DNA of 64,000 nt from an uncultured Formosa sp. GTDB taxonomy: Bacteria > Bacteroidota > Bacteroidia > Flavobacteriales > Flavobacteriaceae. A program made the translations under genes and the position numbers. Every line of letters begins with the position of its first letter. Position 1 is the first letter of the stretch. Below, in pieces: positions 26,443 through 34,845 of the stretch. Below the pieces are notes generated by a model. The model did not search any database. It was given only the letters and a program-made list of their open reading frames with translations, and was not told the DNA's origin. The DNA is taken from NCBI RefSeq assembly GCF_947500765.1, contig NZ_CANMTH010000014.1:31240-95239 (forward strand), read 5' to 3'.

Positions 26443-27513
26443 TTAATTTGATATAAATTTTCCGTCTTCTTTAACCGTTAGGACTTTATTTGTAAATGGA
26501 CTTTTAACAGATATATTCCATCCCATACTATGGGTTTCTAATTTCGGTTCTATTCGTTTTCCGTCTACTTTAATTTCTGATGTTTTTAAATCATCTACAG
26601 AAGTAAAATAGGTTTTATTCGTTTTAAAATGTGCCGTTTGAATGCGATACATTTTGTATAATTCCCATTTAATTTTATCGTCTTGAGGAATTATAAAATT
26701 GTTTTCTTTTTTAGGTGCTTCGGAAGAGAAAAACACATAACCCCATTTTTCAGGTTCATGCATATTTATAACGCCCATTGGCGACCACACCCAATTGTAT
26801 TCGTGTAAATACTTTCCGTTAGCATCTTTTTTTCTTTCATATTTACCATCGGCGATTTGAAAATCCCAATTGACACGAGAAAAATTAACGCGCCAAAATG
26901 TATCTGTTGGCACATTTTTATGGAAATAACCTGTTTTATATGCTGTCCAAGGAATGGCTATTTCTAACATCCAACCTGTATCAATATCATTAGGATTATT
27001 AAGTGTGCCGTTAACTTTTACTGCAGATTTTAACCCTGTAATATTCCAATCGTTTAAAACCACATTGGTATTTCTGTACGGTTTAGACACAAACAAATCC
27101 CAAGCGGTATTCAAAGCATTAAGTTCTAACTCGTAATAATTATGTGTATCCCCTGTTGGATCAACAAAAACTTCAAAATCGTTATTATGAAATATAATAG
27201 CATCTCTTTTAGTAATGTCTGCCCACACATGAGGTTCTTCCATTTTGGCTAACACATAAAAATACGTATCGTCCCAAAGCATTTTAACTTCCGTTTTATA
27301 TTTGGGTTGTTTTTCACCTTCAATATCAATGAACAAGTTTGTCCATTCTACTTTGTTCCATGCGGCTTCTGAATCTTCACCATCAATATTTATTTCTTCT
27401 GGTGTTTTATAGGCTGTATAGGTTTCTGGAATAATATCTGCCTTTTCCTGAGCATAACTTATTAATGATATACCACAACATAATACCCATAAAAATGTGT
27501 CTTTAACCTGCAT
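26443..27513 (-). CDS. Secreted CBM9-like carbohydrate-binding protein
   Basis: This 356-residue protein has a signal peptide (to about SYAQ, 19-22). Its core resembles the family 9 carbohydrate-binding / DOMON-like sandwich: INIDGEDSEAAWNKVEW, VKMLWDDTYFYVLAKMEEPHVW, then HNNDFEVFVDPTGDTHNYYELELNA with short breaks. No catalytic motif of a hydrolase is seen. It may hold substrate near the hydrolases or bind a released sugar. The longest open frame begins with TTG at 27573 and would overlap the GH130 gene. The ATG at 27513 gives a normal signal peptide and a 10-base gap, so that start is used. Confidence 0.85.
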   Translation of the reverse strand: MQVKDTFLWVLCCGISLISYAQEKADIIPETYTAYKTPEEINIDGEDSEAAWNKVEWTNLFIDIEGEKQPKYKTEVKMLWDDTYFYVLAKMEEPHVWADITKRDAIIFHNNDFEVFVDPTGDTHNYYELELNALNTAWDLFVSKPYRNTNVVLNDWNITGLKSAVKVNGTLNNPNDIDTGWMLEIAIPWTAYKTGYFHKNVPTDTFWRVNFSRVNWDFQIADGKYERKKDANGKYLHEYNWVWSPMGVINMHEPEKWGYVFFSSEAPKKENNFIIPQDDKIKWELYKMYRIQTAHFKTNKTYFTSVDDLKTSEIKVDGKRIEPKLETHSMGWNISVKSPFTNKVLTVKEDGKFISN

Positions 27514-27523
27514 GTATTGTTTT

Positions 27524-28489
27524 TTATAAACTGTTGTTTTTAGTAAAATCAATAACCTCACTAAGCTTACCAAAAGCTAAAGCAACTACAGTATCTGCTG
27601 CACCATAATAAACGGCTAATTTATCTTCTTTAATATCATGTAACGCTGCACAAGGAAATACCACGTTTGCTACGTCTCCTACTTGCTCGTAAATTTCGGC
27701 TGGACCTAATAAATAAGGTTGCGTTCTATATTTTACTTTATCGGGTTCGTTTTCATCTAAAAGAGCAGATCCCATAGCGTATCTAAATCCGTTGCATGTA
27801 TTAATTACACCATGATAAATCATGAGCCAACCTTCATCTGTTAAAATAGGTATTGGTCCTGCTCCAATTTTGGTACATTGCCAAGCGCTGTCTTCAAAAT
27901 TAGAAGCTTTCATTACACAACGATGCTCTCCCCAATACTTCATATCTGGACTATAGCTAATGTAAATATCACCAAAAGGGGTGTGTCCATTATCACTCGG
28001 TCTGCTTAACATAGCATATTTACCATTTATTTTCTGAGGAAACAAGACTCCATTTCTATTAAATGGCAAAAAAGCGTTTTCACACTGAAAAAATTCTATA
28101 AAATCGAATGTATAACCAATACCAATGGTTGGACCGTTATACCCATTACACCACGTAATCCAGTAGCGATCTTCTATAAAAACAACACGCGGATCGTATT
28201 TATAATCTGAATCTATCATCTCTGTATTTCCGGCCTTCATAACGATAGGCTCGTGTTCAATATCCCAATGTATACCATCTTTACTAAAACCTGCAAAAAT
28301 ATTCATTTGCACCGCTTTATTGTCACAACGAAAAACCCCAGCAAACCCATCTTCAAAAGGCACAACAGCACTATTAAAAATACTATTTGATGACGGAATA
28401 CTATATCTATCTATAATAGGGTTTTCAGTGTAGCGCCACATAACATCATTACAGTTATTGGGCTTTTCTTGCCAAGGTATTTGTTTCAT
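27524..28489 (-). CDS. GH130 beta-1,4-mannosyl-N-acetylglucosamine phosphorylase-type enzyme, cytoplasmic
   Basis: This 321-residue protein lacks a signal peptide, as expected for an intracellular phosphorylase. The five-bladed propeller family GH130 is recognised from NPIIDRYSIPSSNSIFNSA, DSDYKYDPRVVFIED (Asp99 in YDPR is the candidate general acid), LSRPSDNGHTPFGDIY and IGAGPIPI segments. GH130 subgroup 2 members from Bacteroides phosphorolyse Man-beta-1,4-GlcNAc from N-glycan cores to mannose-1-phosphate and GlcNAc (established). The SSS symporter gene 38 bases upstream would import that disaccharide. The enzyme conserves ATP-equivalent energy and fits with the periplasmic GH92 and glycosylasparaginase activities of the same operon. 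Confidence 0.92.
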   Translation of the reverse strand: MKQIPWQEKPNNCNDVMWRYTENPIIDRYSIPSSNSIFNSAVVPFEDGFAGVFRCDNKAVQMNIFAGFSKDGIHWDIEHEPIVMKAGNTEMIDSDYKYDPRVVFIEDRYWITWCNGYNGPTIGIGYTFDFIEFFQCENAFLPFNRNGVLFPQKINGKYAMLSRPSDNGHTPFGDIYISYSPDMKYWGEHRCVMKASNFEDSAWQCTKIGAGPIPILTDEGWLMIYHGVINTCNGFRYAMGSALLDENEPDKVKYRTQPYLLGPAEIYEQVGDVANVVFPCAALHDIKEDKLAVYYGAADTVVALAFGKLSEVIDFTKNNSL

Positions 28490-28527
28490 TCTTATTTACT
28501 TTTGAATTCGTTTTCTATATTAATTAT

Positions 28528-30411
28528 TTACTCTGTATCTGGAAGTTTTCTTACTTTATCTAACCAGGTAAATTTAAGTATGATTGTAGTGACTACAAAA
28601 ACAGACAATGCTATTAATGTTTTTGGGTAATCTCTAATCATAAAATAAATAGGTAATAAAATCATACTAGATTGCCATACTACGCCCACCAAACAATTTA
28701 GCATATCTGATGCAAAATCAGCATTTTTAGTTATGGTTTTATCTTCTATTTGAAGTTCTTTTAAAACGGGTTTCCACCATCCCCAAGGACGCACATTAAA
28801 GTAAAACGCTTTTAATGTTTTCATATTAGTTGCTGGTGTTAAAAAAGTGCCTAAAAAAGAACCTAATAAAGAGACCACAAATATGATTGGAAAAATATAA
28901 ATAACATCTATATGCGCACAGTTGTACAGAAAAGATCCGACTTCAAAATTATCTTTATTCATATCGACCAAAAACTGTAGAGTTGCAATAATTAATCCTG
29001 AAGTCATTCCCCAAAAATAACCCCAACCGTTAAAGCGCCACCAAATCCATTTTAAAAAATTTGATGCGACATAACCTCCATAAAGTGCACTGGTTATCCA
29101 AAGTGTTATAGCATTAATAGACTCTGCAAAAAAGCCCATAACAACACCTAATATTACAATAATAAAAGATGTAACATGGCTAGCTTTTATATAATGTGCT
29201 TCTTTTTCTTCTGGTTTGTAATATTTTTTATAAATATCGTTTACCACATAAGCTGGTCCCGAATTAACAAAGGCTGAAAACGTAGACATAAACGCAGCCA
29301 AAAGCCCTGCTAACAATAAACCTTTTATACCAACAGGCACATGGTCGTTAATTACTGTTGGCAAAATAATTTCTAAATCGTTTAAACTTAAAGTTGGAGA
29401 TATTGCCATAGATGGCGCCAAATACACTAAAGCTAAAACCACAATACCCCCAATAAGTAAATAACGTGGTATAAATAAAATTAAGTTTGTAAAACCACTC
29501 ATGTATGCCGCTTCTTTAACCGATCTAGTAGATAAAATACGTTGCATATCGTAACTTGGTGTTGGTCCTGCAATACTAGCAAAAAAACCTTTAAACAGAC
29601 ACATCCCTATAAAAGCTCCAAACATTTTGTACCCTTGCGTATCTACTAAATTATTAAAAGCAGTGAGTTGCCCACTCCAAGAACCTTCAAGAGTATTTCC
29701 AAAAAAAATAGTACTCCATTCTGTTGAAATGATAGCATTAATTTGTACATCTGTAACCGTTACGAAAGCATAAATAGCAACTAACACACCAGACAATACC
29801 ATAATACCATATTGTAAAACCTCTGTAGCTACCACAGAAAACATACCTCCTTTTATCGTGTAAATAGTTGTTAAGAATATAATGATTAAGGCGTAACTCT
29901 GACTAGAGGTAAACAAAATAGAATTATTAAACTCTACAGCAATGTCCCAAGGTAAAATAACTGACATAAATTTACCAACGCCTTCAAAGAAGTAAGCAAT
30001 AAAACCAACAGAGGCTACAATAGCAAAAATGGCGACTATTAAGTGAGAGGCACGCCCTGCTTTATCGTCTCCAAAACGTGTTAAAATCCATTCAGACCCA
30101 GTCATAATATTGGAACGTCTAATCCAAACAGCTAAGAAAACCATAATAAAAATTTGATTCCATATAGGCCACATCCACATAAAAAGAAAACTCTTTGCCC
30201 CATAAAGAAATAGTAAACCAACCATCCAAGCTGTTCCAGAAACGTCAAACATTCCTGAACCATTACTTAAGCCTAAGTAATACCATTTTATACTTTTTCC
30301 TCCTAAAAAATAAGAATCTAATCCTTTAGATGCACGTTTGGATATCCAAATACCAACACCAAGTGTTAATAGAATATACAGTACTATTATTATAACGTCT
30401 ATACTATGCAT
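28528..30411 (-). CDS. SSS-family sodium:solute symporter, probable sugar or disaccharide importer
   Basis: This 627-residue membrane protein starts MHSIDVIIIVLYILLTLGVG and continues with about 13-14 hydrophobic segments. The sodium:solute symporter pattern SYFLGGKSIKWYYLGLSNGSGMF lies at about 33-55 (shown with its Gly-Gly-Lys and Ser-Asn-Gly cores). The C-terminal extension past about residue 540 includes a cytoplasmic segment with RPWGWWKPVL. It is translationally coupled to the GH92 gene (stop and start overlap as TAATG). Adjacent GH130 suggests Man-GlcNAc or mannose as cargo, but substrate-binding residues cannot be read by eye. It is the only inner-membrane importer inside module B. 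Confidence 0.9.
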   Translation of the reverse strand: MHSIDVIIIVLYILLTLGVGIWISKRASKGLDSYFLGGKSIKWYYLGLSNGSGMFDVSGTAWMVGLLFLYGAKSFLFMWMWPIWNQIFIMVFLAVWIRRSNIMTGSEWILTRFGDDKAGRASHLIVAIFAIVASVGFIAYFFEGVGKFMSVILPWDIAVEFNNSILFTSSQSYALIIIFLTTIYTIKGGMFSVVATEVLQYGIMVLSGVLVAIYAFVTVTDVQINAIISTEWSTIFFGNTLEGSWSGQLTAFNNLVDTQGYKMFGAFIGMCLFKGFFASIAGPTPSYDMQRILSTRSVKEAAYMSGFTNLILFIPRYLLIGGIVVLALVYLAPSMAISPTLSLNDLEIILPTVINDHVPVGIKGLLLAGLLAAFMSTFSAFVNSGPAYVVNDIYKKYYKPEEKEAHYIKASHVTSFIIVILGVVMGFFAESINAITLWITSALYGGYVASNFLKWIWWRFNGWGYFWGMTSGLIIATLQFLVDMNKDNFEVGSFLYNCAHIDVIYIFPIIFVVSLLGSFLGTFLTPATNMKTLKAFYFNVRPWGWWKPVLKELQIEDKTITKNADFASDMLNCLVGVVWQSSMILLPIYFMIRDYPKTLIALSVFVVTTIILKFTWLDKVRKLPDTE

Positions 30412-32666
30412 TAGCGGTTATTGTTTTTATTAATTCCCCATGATTTATTTGGTGTATCACCCATTACAAAATGAAGTGTTCCACCTTCCCATAGCGTTTT
30501 ATGAGTAATAGAGGATTGATTAAACAATTTGCCATTTAGTGTCGCTGACTGTATATACATATTTTTAGAGGAAACATTTTCTGCTTCAATACTAAATGTT
30601 TTGTTCTCTGAAACGGAAATTGTCGCTTTCTCGAAAATCGGACTTCCAATTTCGTATTCTGTAGATGCCGGATTCATTGGGTATAAACCAATAGAACTTA
30701 AAACATACCAAGCACTCATTTGTCCGCAGTCTTCATTACCACTTAATCCGTTAGGTGTTGTATTATACTGTGTGTCTAAAATATGCCTTGACCAATATTG
30801 TGTGCGCCATGGTTTATTTGCCGCATTAAACATATAAGCGATATGATGACTTGGCTCGTTACCATGTGCATATTGCCCAATTAAACCAGAAATATCGGCA
30901 GAAGTATTAGTTCCTGTAATTTCTGAACTTTCTGTAAATAGTTGTTCCAATCGATCTGTAAAAACATCATTACTACCGTGTAATTCAATAAAATTTTCAA
31001 CATTATGAGGTACAAACCAACTGTGTTGCCAAGCGTTTCCTTCAGTATAATCTGTATGTTCTCTATGGTTAGAATATTTTGGATCGAAAGGCGTATGCCA
31101 GGATTTTCCATCTTCAGCTTTTCCTCTCATAAAACCAGTTTCAGTATCAAATAAATATTGATACGCTTTAGAACGATTTAAGAAGTAGTTATAATCATCA
31201 TCTTTACCTAAAGCTTTTGCCATTTGAGCAATACACCAATCATCGTAGGCATACTCTAAAGTTATGGTTACAGATTCGTCTAACAATTCATATGGAATAT
31301 ATCCATATTCTTTATAGTATTTCAAACCACGTTCATCTTGCATCATGGTAGTCTTCATGGCTTCATATGCTTTTTCTGCATCAAACCCTTCAATACCTTT
31401 TAAATACGCTTCAACAATAACAGGAATAGAATGGTATCCTGTCATGGTATTCGTTTCATTACCGTAAAGCGTCCATACAGGTAGTATTTTTTTAGTTTCG
31501 TAATACGCCAACATAGTGTTAGTAATATCAGATACTTTTTCTGGAGCGATTAAAGTTAATAAAGGATGTTCTGCTCTAAATGTATCCCAAAGTGAGAGTG
31601 TAGAATACGCGGTGTAGCCTAAGGCAGTTTCAATACTATCATTCTCTTTTCTAAATTGTCCGTTTTTATCACTAAATGTAACAGGTGCTAATTGCGTATG
31701 ATACATCGCTGTATAAAAAATGGTTTTTAATGAATCTATTGGGGTTTCAACCTTTATCTTAGACAAAGCTTCATTCCAAGTGTTTTCAGCTTTTGTTTTT
31801 ACGGTTTCGAATTCAAAACCTCCCGGTTCTAAATTATCTTTTGCATTTGCAACACTAACTGATGAGAGCGCTACTTTAGCAAATAATTCGGTATTCTCAC
31901 CAGAATCAAAAAACAATTGTGTAGCTATTTTCTCTCCTTCGGCTACATTATTTTCGACAACAGTTCTATCTGAAACTAAATTATAGTTCGTTATGGGGTT
32001 AGAGAATTTGGCAACAAAGAATACTTTCTGATTTTTTGCCCATCCTGTACTAAAACGGTAACCACTTATAGTATAATCATCCTCTACCGTTATGGACGAT
32101 TCGGTAGCTTTGTCCCAATTTATTCCAAAACCTAAATCGACCACAACAGTTTGCGGATCATTTGTTTTAAATGTGTATTTATGATATGCCGTTCTTAATG
32201 CAGTTGTTAACTCGACATTAATATTATGATCTTCTAAAAAAACTTGATAATATCCTGGGGTTGCTGTTTCATTAATATGACTATAAGTAGATTTATAACT
32301 TAAAGAATCTCGTGTTTTTGGTGTTTTTAAAATATCAACCTCCTTATTTACTGGCATAAATAACACATCGGCTAAATCACCAATACCTGTACCACTTAAA
32401 CTTAAATGACTAAAGCCAACAACAGTAGAATCTGAATAATGGTAACCCGAGCACCAATCCCAACTACTAATACCATTTACAGGACTTACTTGTAGCATCC
32501 CAAAAGGAACCGTTGCTCCTGGGTAAGTATGTCCATGCCCTCCTGTTCCAATAAACGGATTTACATACTTGTTTACAAAATCTATTTTAGGGCTCTTTTG
32601 CTCTAAAGTTTTGTTACAACTGGTAATAAAAATAAAAGACAGAAAGAGTAGTGTAATATTTTTCAT
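30411..32666 (-). CDS. GH92 exo-alpha-mannosidase, lipoprotein, first gene of module B
   Basis: This 751-residue protein carries lipobox ITSC (Cys17), NPFIGTGGHGHTYPGATVP at about 37-55, SLWDTFRAEHP, ITLEYAYDDW with the catalytic Glu, and GQYAHGNEPSHH. GNEDCGQMSAW lies near the C-terminus. It is intact and close in plan to the 752-residue paralogue, so the two may split alpha-1,2 and alpha-1,3/1,6 linkages (inference). It heads the eight-gene operon that ends with GH20, and its upstream region of 124 bases is shared with the divergent histidine kinase gene. Its stop overlaps the symporter start by one base. Confidence 0.94.
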   Translation of the reverse strand: MKNITLLFLSFIFITSCNKTLEQKSPKIDFVNKYVNPFIGTGGHGHTYPGATVPFGMLQVSPVNGISSWDWCSGYHYSDSTVVGFSHLSLSGTGIGDLADVLFMPVNKEVDILKTPKTRDSLSYKSTYSHINETATPGYYQVFLEDHNINVELTTALRTAYHKYTFKTNDPQTVVVDLGFGINWDKATESSITVEDDYTISGYRFSTGWAKNQKVFFVAKFSNPITNYNLVSDRTVVENNVAEGEKIATQLFFDSGENTELFAKVALSSVSVANAKDNLEPGGFEFETVKTKAENTWNEALSKIKVETPIDSLKTIFYTAMYHTQLAPVTFSDKNGQFRKENDSIETALGYTAYSTLSLWDTFRAEHPLLTLIAPEKVSDITNTMLAYYETKKILPVWTLYGNETNTMTGYHSIPVIVEAYLKGIEGFDAEKAYEAMKTTMMQDERGLKYYKEYGYIPYELLDESVTITLEYAYDDWCIAQMAKALGKDDDYNYFLNRSKAYQYLFDTETGFMRGKAEDGKSWHTPFDPKYSNHREHTDYTEGNAWQHSWFVPHNVENFIELHGSNDVFTDRLEQLFTESSEITGTNTSADISGLIGQYAHGNEPSHHIAYMFNAANKPWRTQYWSRHILDTQYNTTPNGLSGNEDCGQMSAWYVLSSIGLYPMNPASTEYEIGSPIFEKATISVSENKTFSIEAENVSSKNMYIQSATLNGKLFNQSSITHKTLWEGGTLHFVMGDTPNKSWGINKNNNR

Positions 32667-32790
32667 AAATGATTTAATGAATTTATTACATTAAAAATTC
32701 ATAAATTTAACGAATATCTAAAGTTATTTAGACGGACAACATATTAACTCAGTTAAACATCACAAAACCTCCTTAAATTCTTCTATAAAA
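32667..32790. promoter_or_regulatory. Divergent promoter region between module B and the LytS/LytTR genes
   Basis: This is the only sequence between two divergent start codons, so both promoters must lie here or inside coding sequence. It is AT-rich, with no exact TAnnTTTG element on either strand and no convincing pair of LytTR-type repeats. The call rests on position only. Confidence 0.45.
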
Positions 32791-33879
32791 GTGCAATTTA
32801 TCTCTAATCACCTTTACAAAGTATCGTTAAAACATCACATCTTATTTTGGTTGTTATATTTTTCTTTAAACACATTAAGATGGGGTAGCTATTTTAATGA
32901 CGCCTCTTTTGAAGGTATATTATTGTCTCCATATTTGTACTCATTAAAAACAAACCTTTTAGGTTTTCCAATTCACATGATATTATGTTACTTAAACATC
33001 TATGTGCTTATGCCTAAATTTGCTTTTAAGAAAAATTATATTCTTTATTTAATTCTTCTACTATCTGCTATTTTTATAATGGTATGTTTAAAATTTAATT
33101 TAACCTACTTTTTGGTTAGCCAAAGTGTTTGGCCAGAAGGCCCTGAAACCATAAATAACCTAACATTAAACTACACTGTAGATATGATGTTTGGAGAACT
33201 TTATGTGATAACGTTTGTAACGGCAATTAAAATTACTTTAGATTTCTTAAAGGAACATAAACGAGTAACAGATTTAGAAAAAGCCCAATTAGAAACCGAA
33301 CTTTTATTTTTAAAAACTCAAATTTCTCCTCATTTCTTTTTTAATACTTTAAATAACATTTATTCTTTAGCAGTAGAAAATTCAAAAAAAACCCCTAAAA
33401 TAATATTAAAGCTAGCAGAACTAATGCGTTATATGCTTTATGAAACAAAAAACAAAAGGCAATCTTTAGAAAATGAAATTCTCTGTATTCAAAATTATTT
33501 AGATCTAGAACGTGTTAGACTTAACGATAATGTAGAAATAGACATGTCTATCTCAGGAGATATTCAAGACAAAGAAATTTCACCTATACTTCTATTAACA
33601 TTTATAGAAAATGCATTTAAACATGGTGTACATAAAAACATTGGAGAAGTTAAAATTGAAATTGACTTATCTATTAAGGAAGATTTTCTGTATTTTAGAA
33701 TCTCAAATCCTATGCCTTTAAAAACAGGACATAAAGAACGTTTCGACCGTTCTAGTGGGATAGGTTTAGAAAATGTCAAGAAACGACTTGCTTTAGGATA
33801 CAATAAAAACGATTACAATTTAAAAATCAAAAACAATAAAGATAAGTTTATTGTAAAACTTAAGATAAAAGTCTCCTAA
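32791..33879 (+). CDS. LytS/YehU-type sensor histidine kinase
   Basis: This 362-residue protein has four or so N-terminal membrane helices (about 15-35, 48-72, 82-106, 128-150) and a coiled linker. The His_kinase signature KTQISPHFFFNTLNNI has His181 as phospho-acceptor. An ATPase domain follows with the N-box ENAFKHG and the G-box SSGIGLENVKKRL. It has no large periplasmic sensor domain, unlike hybrid two-component sensors of many Bacteroides glycan loci. The frame starts with GTG; no in-frame ATG occurs upstream, and the next one (residue 63) would remove two membrane helices, so GTG is accepted. It pairs with the LytTR regulator 45 bases downstream and probably controls the flanking glycan operons. 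Confidence 0.88.
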   Translation: MQFISNHLYKVSLKHHILFWLLYFSLNTLRWGSYFNDASFEGILLSPYLYSLKTNLLGFPIHMILCYLNIYVLMPKFAFKKNYILYLILLLSAIFIMVCLKFNLTYFLVSQSVWPEGPETINNLTLNYTVDMMFGELYVITFVTAIKITLDFLKEHKRVTDLEKAQLETELLFLKTQISPHFFFNTLNNIYSLAVENSKKTPKIILKLAELMRYMLYETKNKRQSLENEILCIQNYLDLERVRLNDNVEIDMSISGDIQDKEISPILLLTFIENAFKHGVHKNIGEVKIEIDLSIKEDFLYFRISNPMPLKTGHKERFDRSSGIGLENVKKRLALGYNKNDYNLKIKNNKDKFIVKLKIKVS

Positions 33880-33924
33880 ACCTTAAGTAGTTACTAATAG
33901 CGAATATAATTAAGAAAAATTAAA

Positions 33925-34635
33925 ATGGAAATAAAATGTTTAATTGTAGATGATGAACCTCTTGCAATCAATGTTATCAAAAACTACTTAGATCAGATCG
34001 AAGATTTTAAAGTAACAGAGACATTTACAAACGGTATTGATTGTTTAAATTATTTAAAGACAAATACTCCAGATGTTATTTTTTTAGACATTAATATGCC
34101 TGTTCTTGATGGTATTAATTTTATAAAAAGTTTAGAAAACCCGCCTTTGGTAATTATAACCACAGCTTACGAAGAGTTTGCTGCAGAAACTTACGAATTA
34201 GACGTATTAGATTATCTGGTTAAACCTATTGAATTTCCTAGGTTTATGAAAGCATTAAACAAAGTAAACAGAAGACTTAAAAACATTAAAATTCCATTTG
34301 AAAACAGTAATGATCGTCCTTTTCTTTTTATTAAAATTGACAAAAAGAAAATGAAAAAGATTTTTTTAGATGAAATACTTATTATTGAATCTTTAAAAGA
34401 TTATTTAAAAATAAATACAACCTCAGGAAAATTTATAATTCATAGCACATTATCAGATTTTACAAACCTTTTACCTTCTAGAGATTTTATAAGAATACAT
34501 AGATCTTACACTATTGCAATTGATAAAATTGACGCTGTTGAAGGAAATAGCATAGAAATTGAAGGTCTTAGATACGTTATAGGGAGGTCTTACATAGATG
34601 AAGTTAAACAGAAGATTTTGAACTCCGCTATCTAA
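33925..34635 (+). CDS. LytTR-family response regulator
   Basis: This 236-residue protein has a receiver domain (1-120) with acidic pocket VDDEP at 8-12, phospho-acceptor Asp55 in VIFLDINMP, Thr in ITTAYEEFA and Lys in DYLVKPIEF. A LytTR DNA-binding domain (about 130-232) follows, with FLDEILIIESLKDYLKI and FIRIHRSYTIAI. LytTR proteins bind direct repeats upstream of target genes as dimers. It is the partner of the preceding kinase and ends at a strong bidirectional terminator. The targets are not proven, but the operon directly across the shared promoter region is the obvious candidate. Confidence 0.92.
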   Translation: MEIKCLIVDDEPLAINVIKNYLDQIEDFKVTETFTNGIDCLNYLKTNTPDVIFLDINMPVLDGINFIKSLENPPLVIITTAYEEFAAETYELDVLDYLVKPIEFPRFMKALNKVNRRLKNIKIPFENSNDRPFLFIKIDKKKMKKIFLDEILIIESLKDYLKINTTSGKFIIHSTLSDFTNLLPSRDFIRIHRSYTIAIDKIDAVEGNSIEIEGLRYVIGRSYIDEVKQKILNSAI

Positions 34636-34666
34636 TATTACACAATAAGCATACAACACTAAAAAA

Positions 34667-34712
34667 AAAGAACCTCTTAACTTTAATGATATCGTTAGGA
34701 GGTTCTTTTTTT
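34667..34712. terminator. Bidirectional intrinsic terminator between convergent genes
   Basis: A 15-bp stem (34667-34681 / 34694-34708, one G-U pair) is flanked by an A-run on the left and a T-run on the right. It therefore works for the LytTR gene on the plus strand and, with a longer spacer, for the MFS gene ending at 34846 on the minus strand. Confidence 0.88.
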
Positions 34713-34845
34713 AAAAATTTTAATATTCTTTCCTTCCTCTATAAAAACAATGTGTAAACATCTTAAATTCTATAACAAATTTGAGAGCGCTTCACGCATT
34801 TTATAAGTTTCAGAAAATCTTAAGTTCTCTAATATTACTTTATAT

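Noticed and set aside
27514..27573. Apparent overlap of the CBM9-like gene with the GH130 gene
   Set aside because: The extra 20 residues depend on a TTG start. The ATG at 27513 gives a proper signal peptide and removes the overlap.
32720..32757. Possible LytTR-box pair (AAAGTTATT and TCAGTTAAA) in the divergent promoter
   Set aside because: Both deviate from the usual pattern, and their spacing (29 bases between the GTT cores) does not fit the normal one-to-two-turn arrangement.
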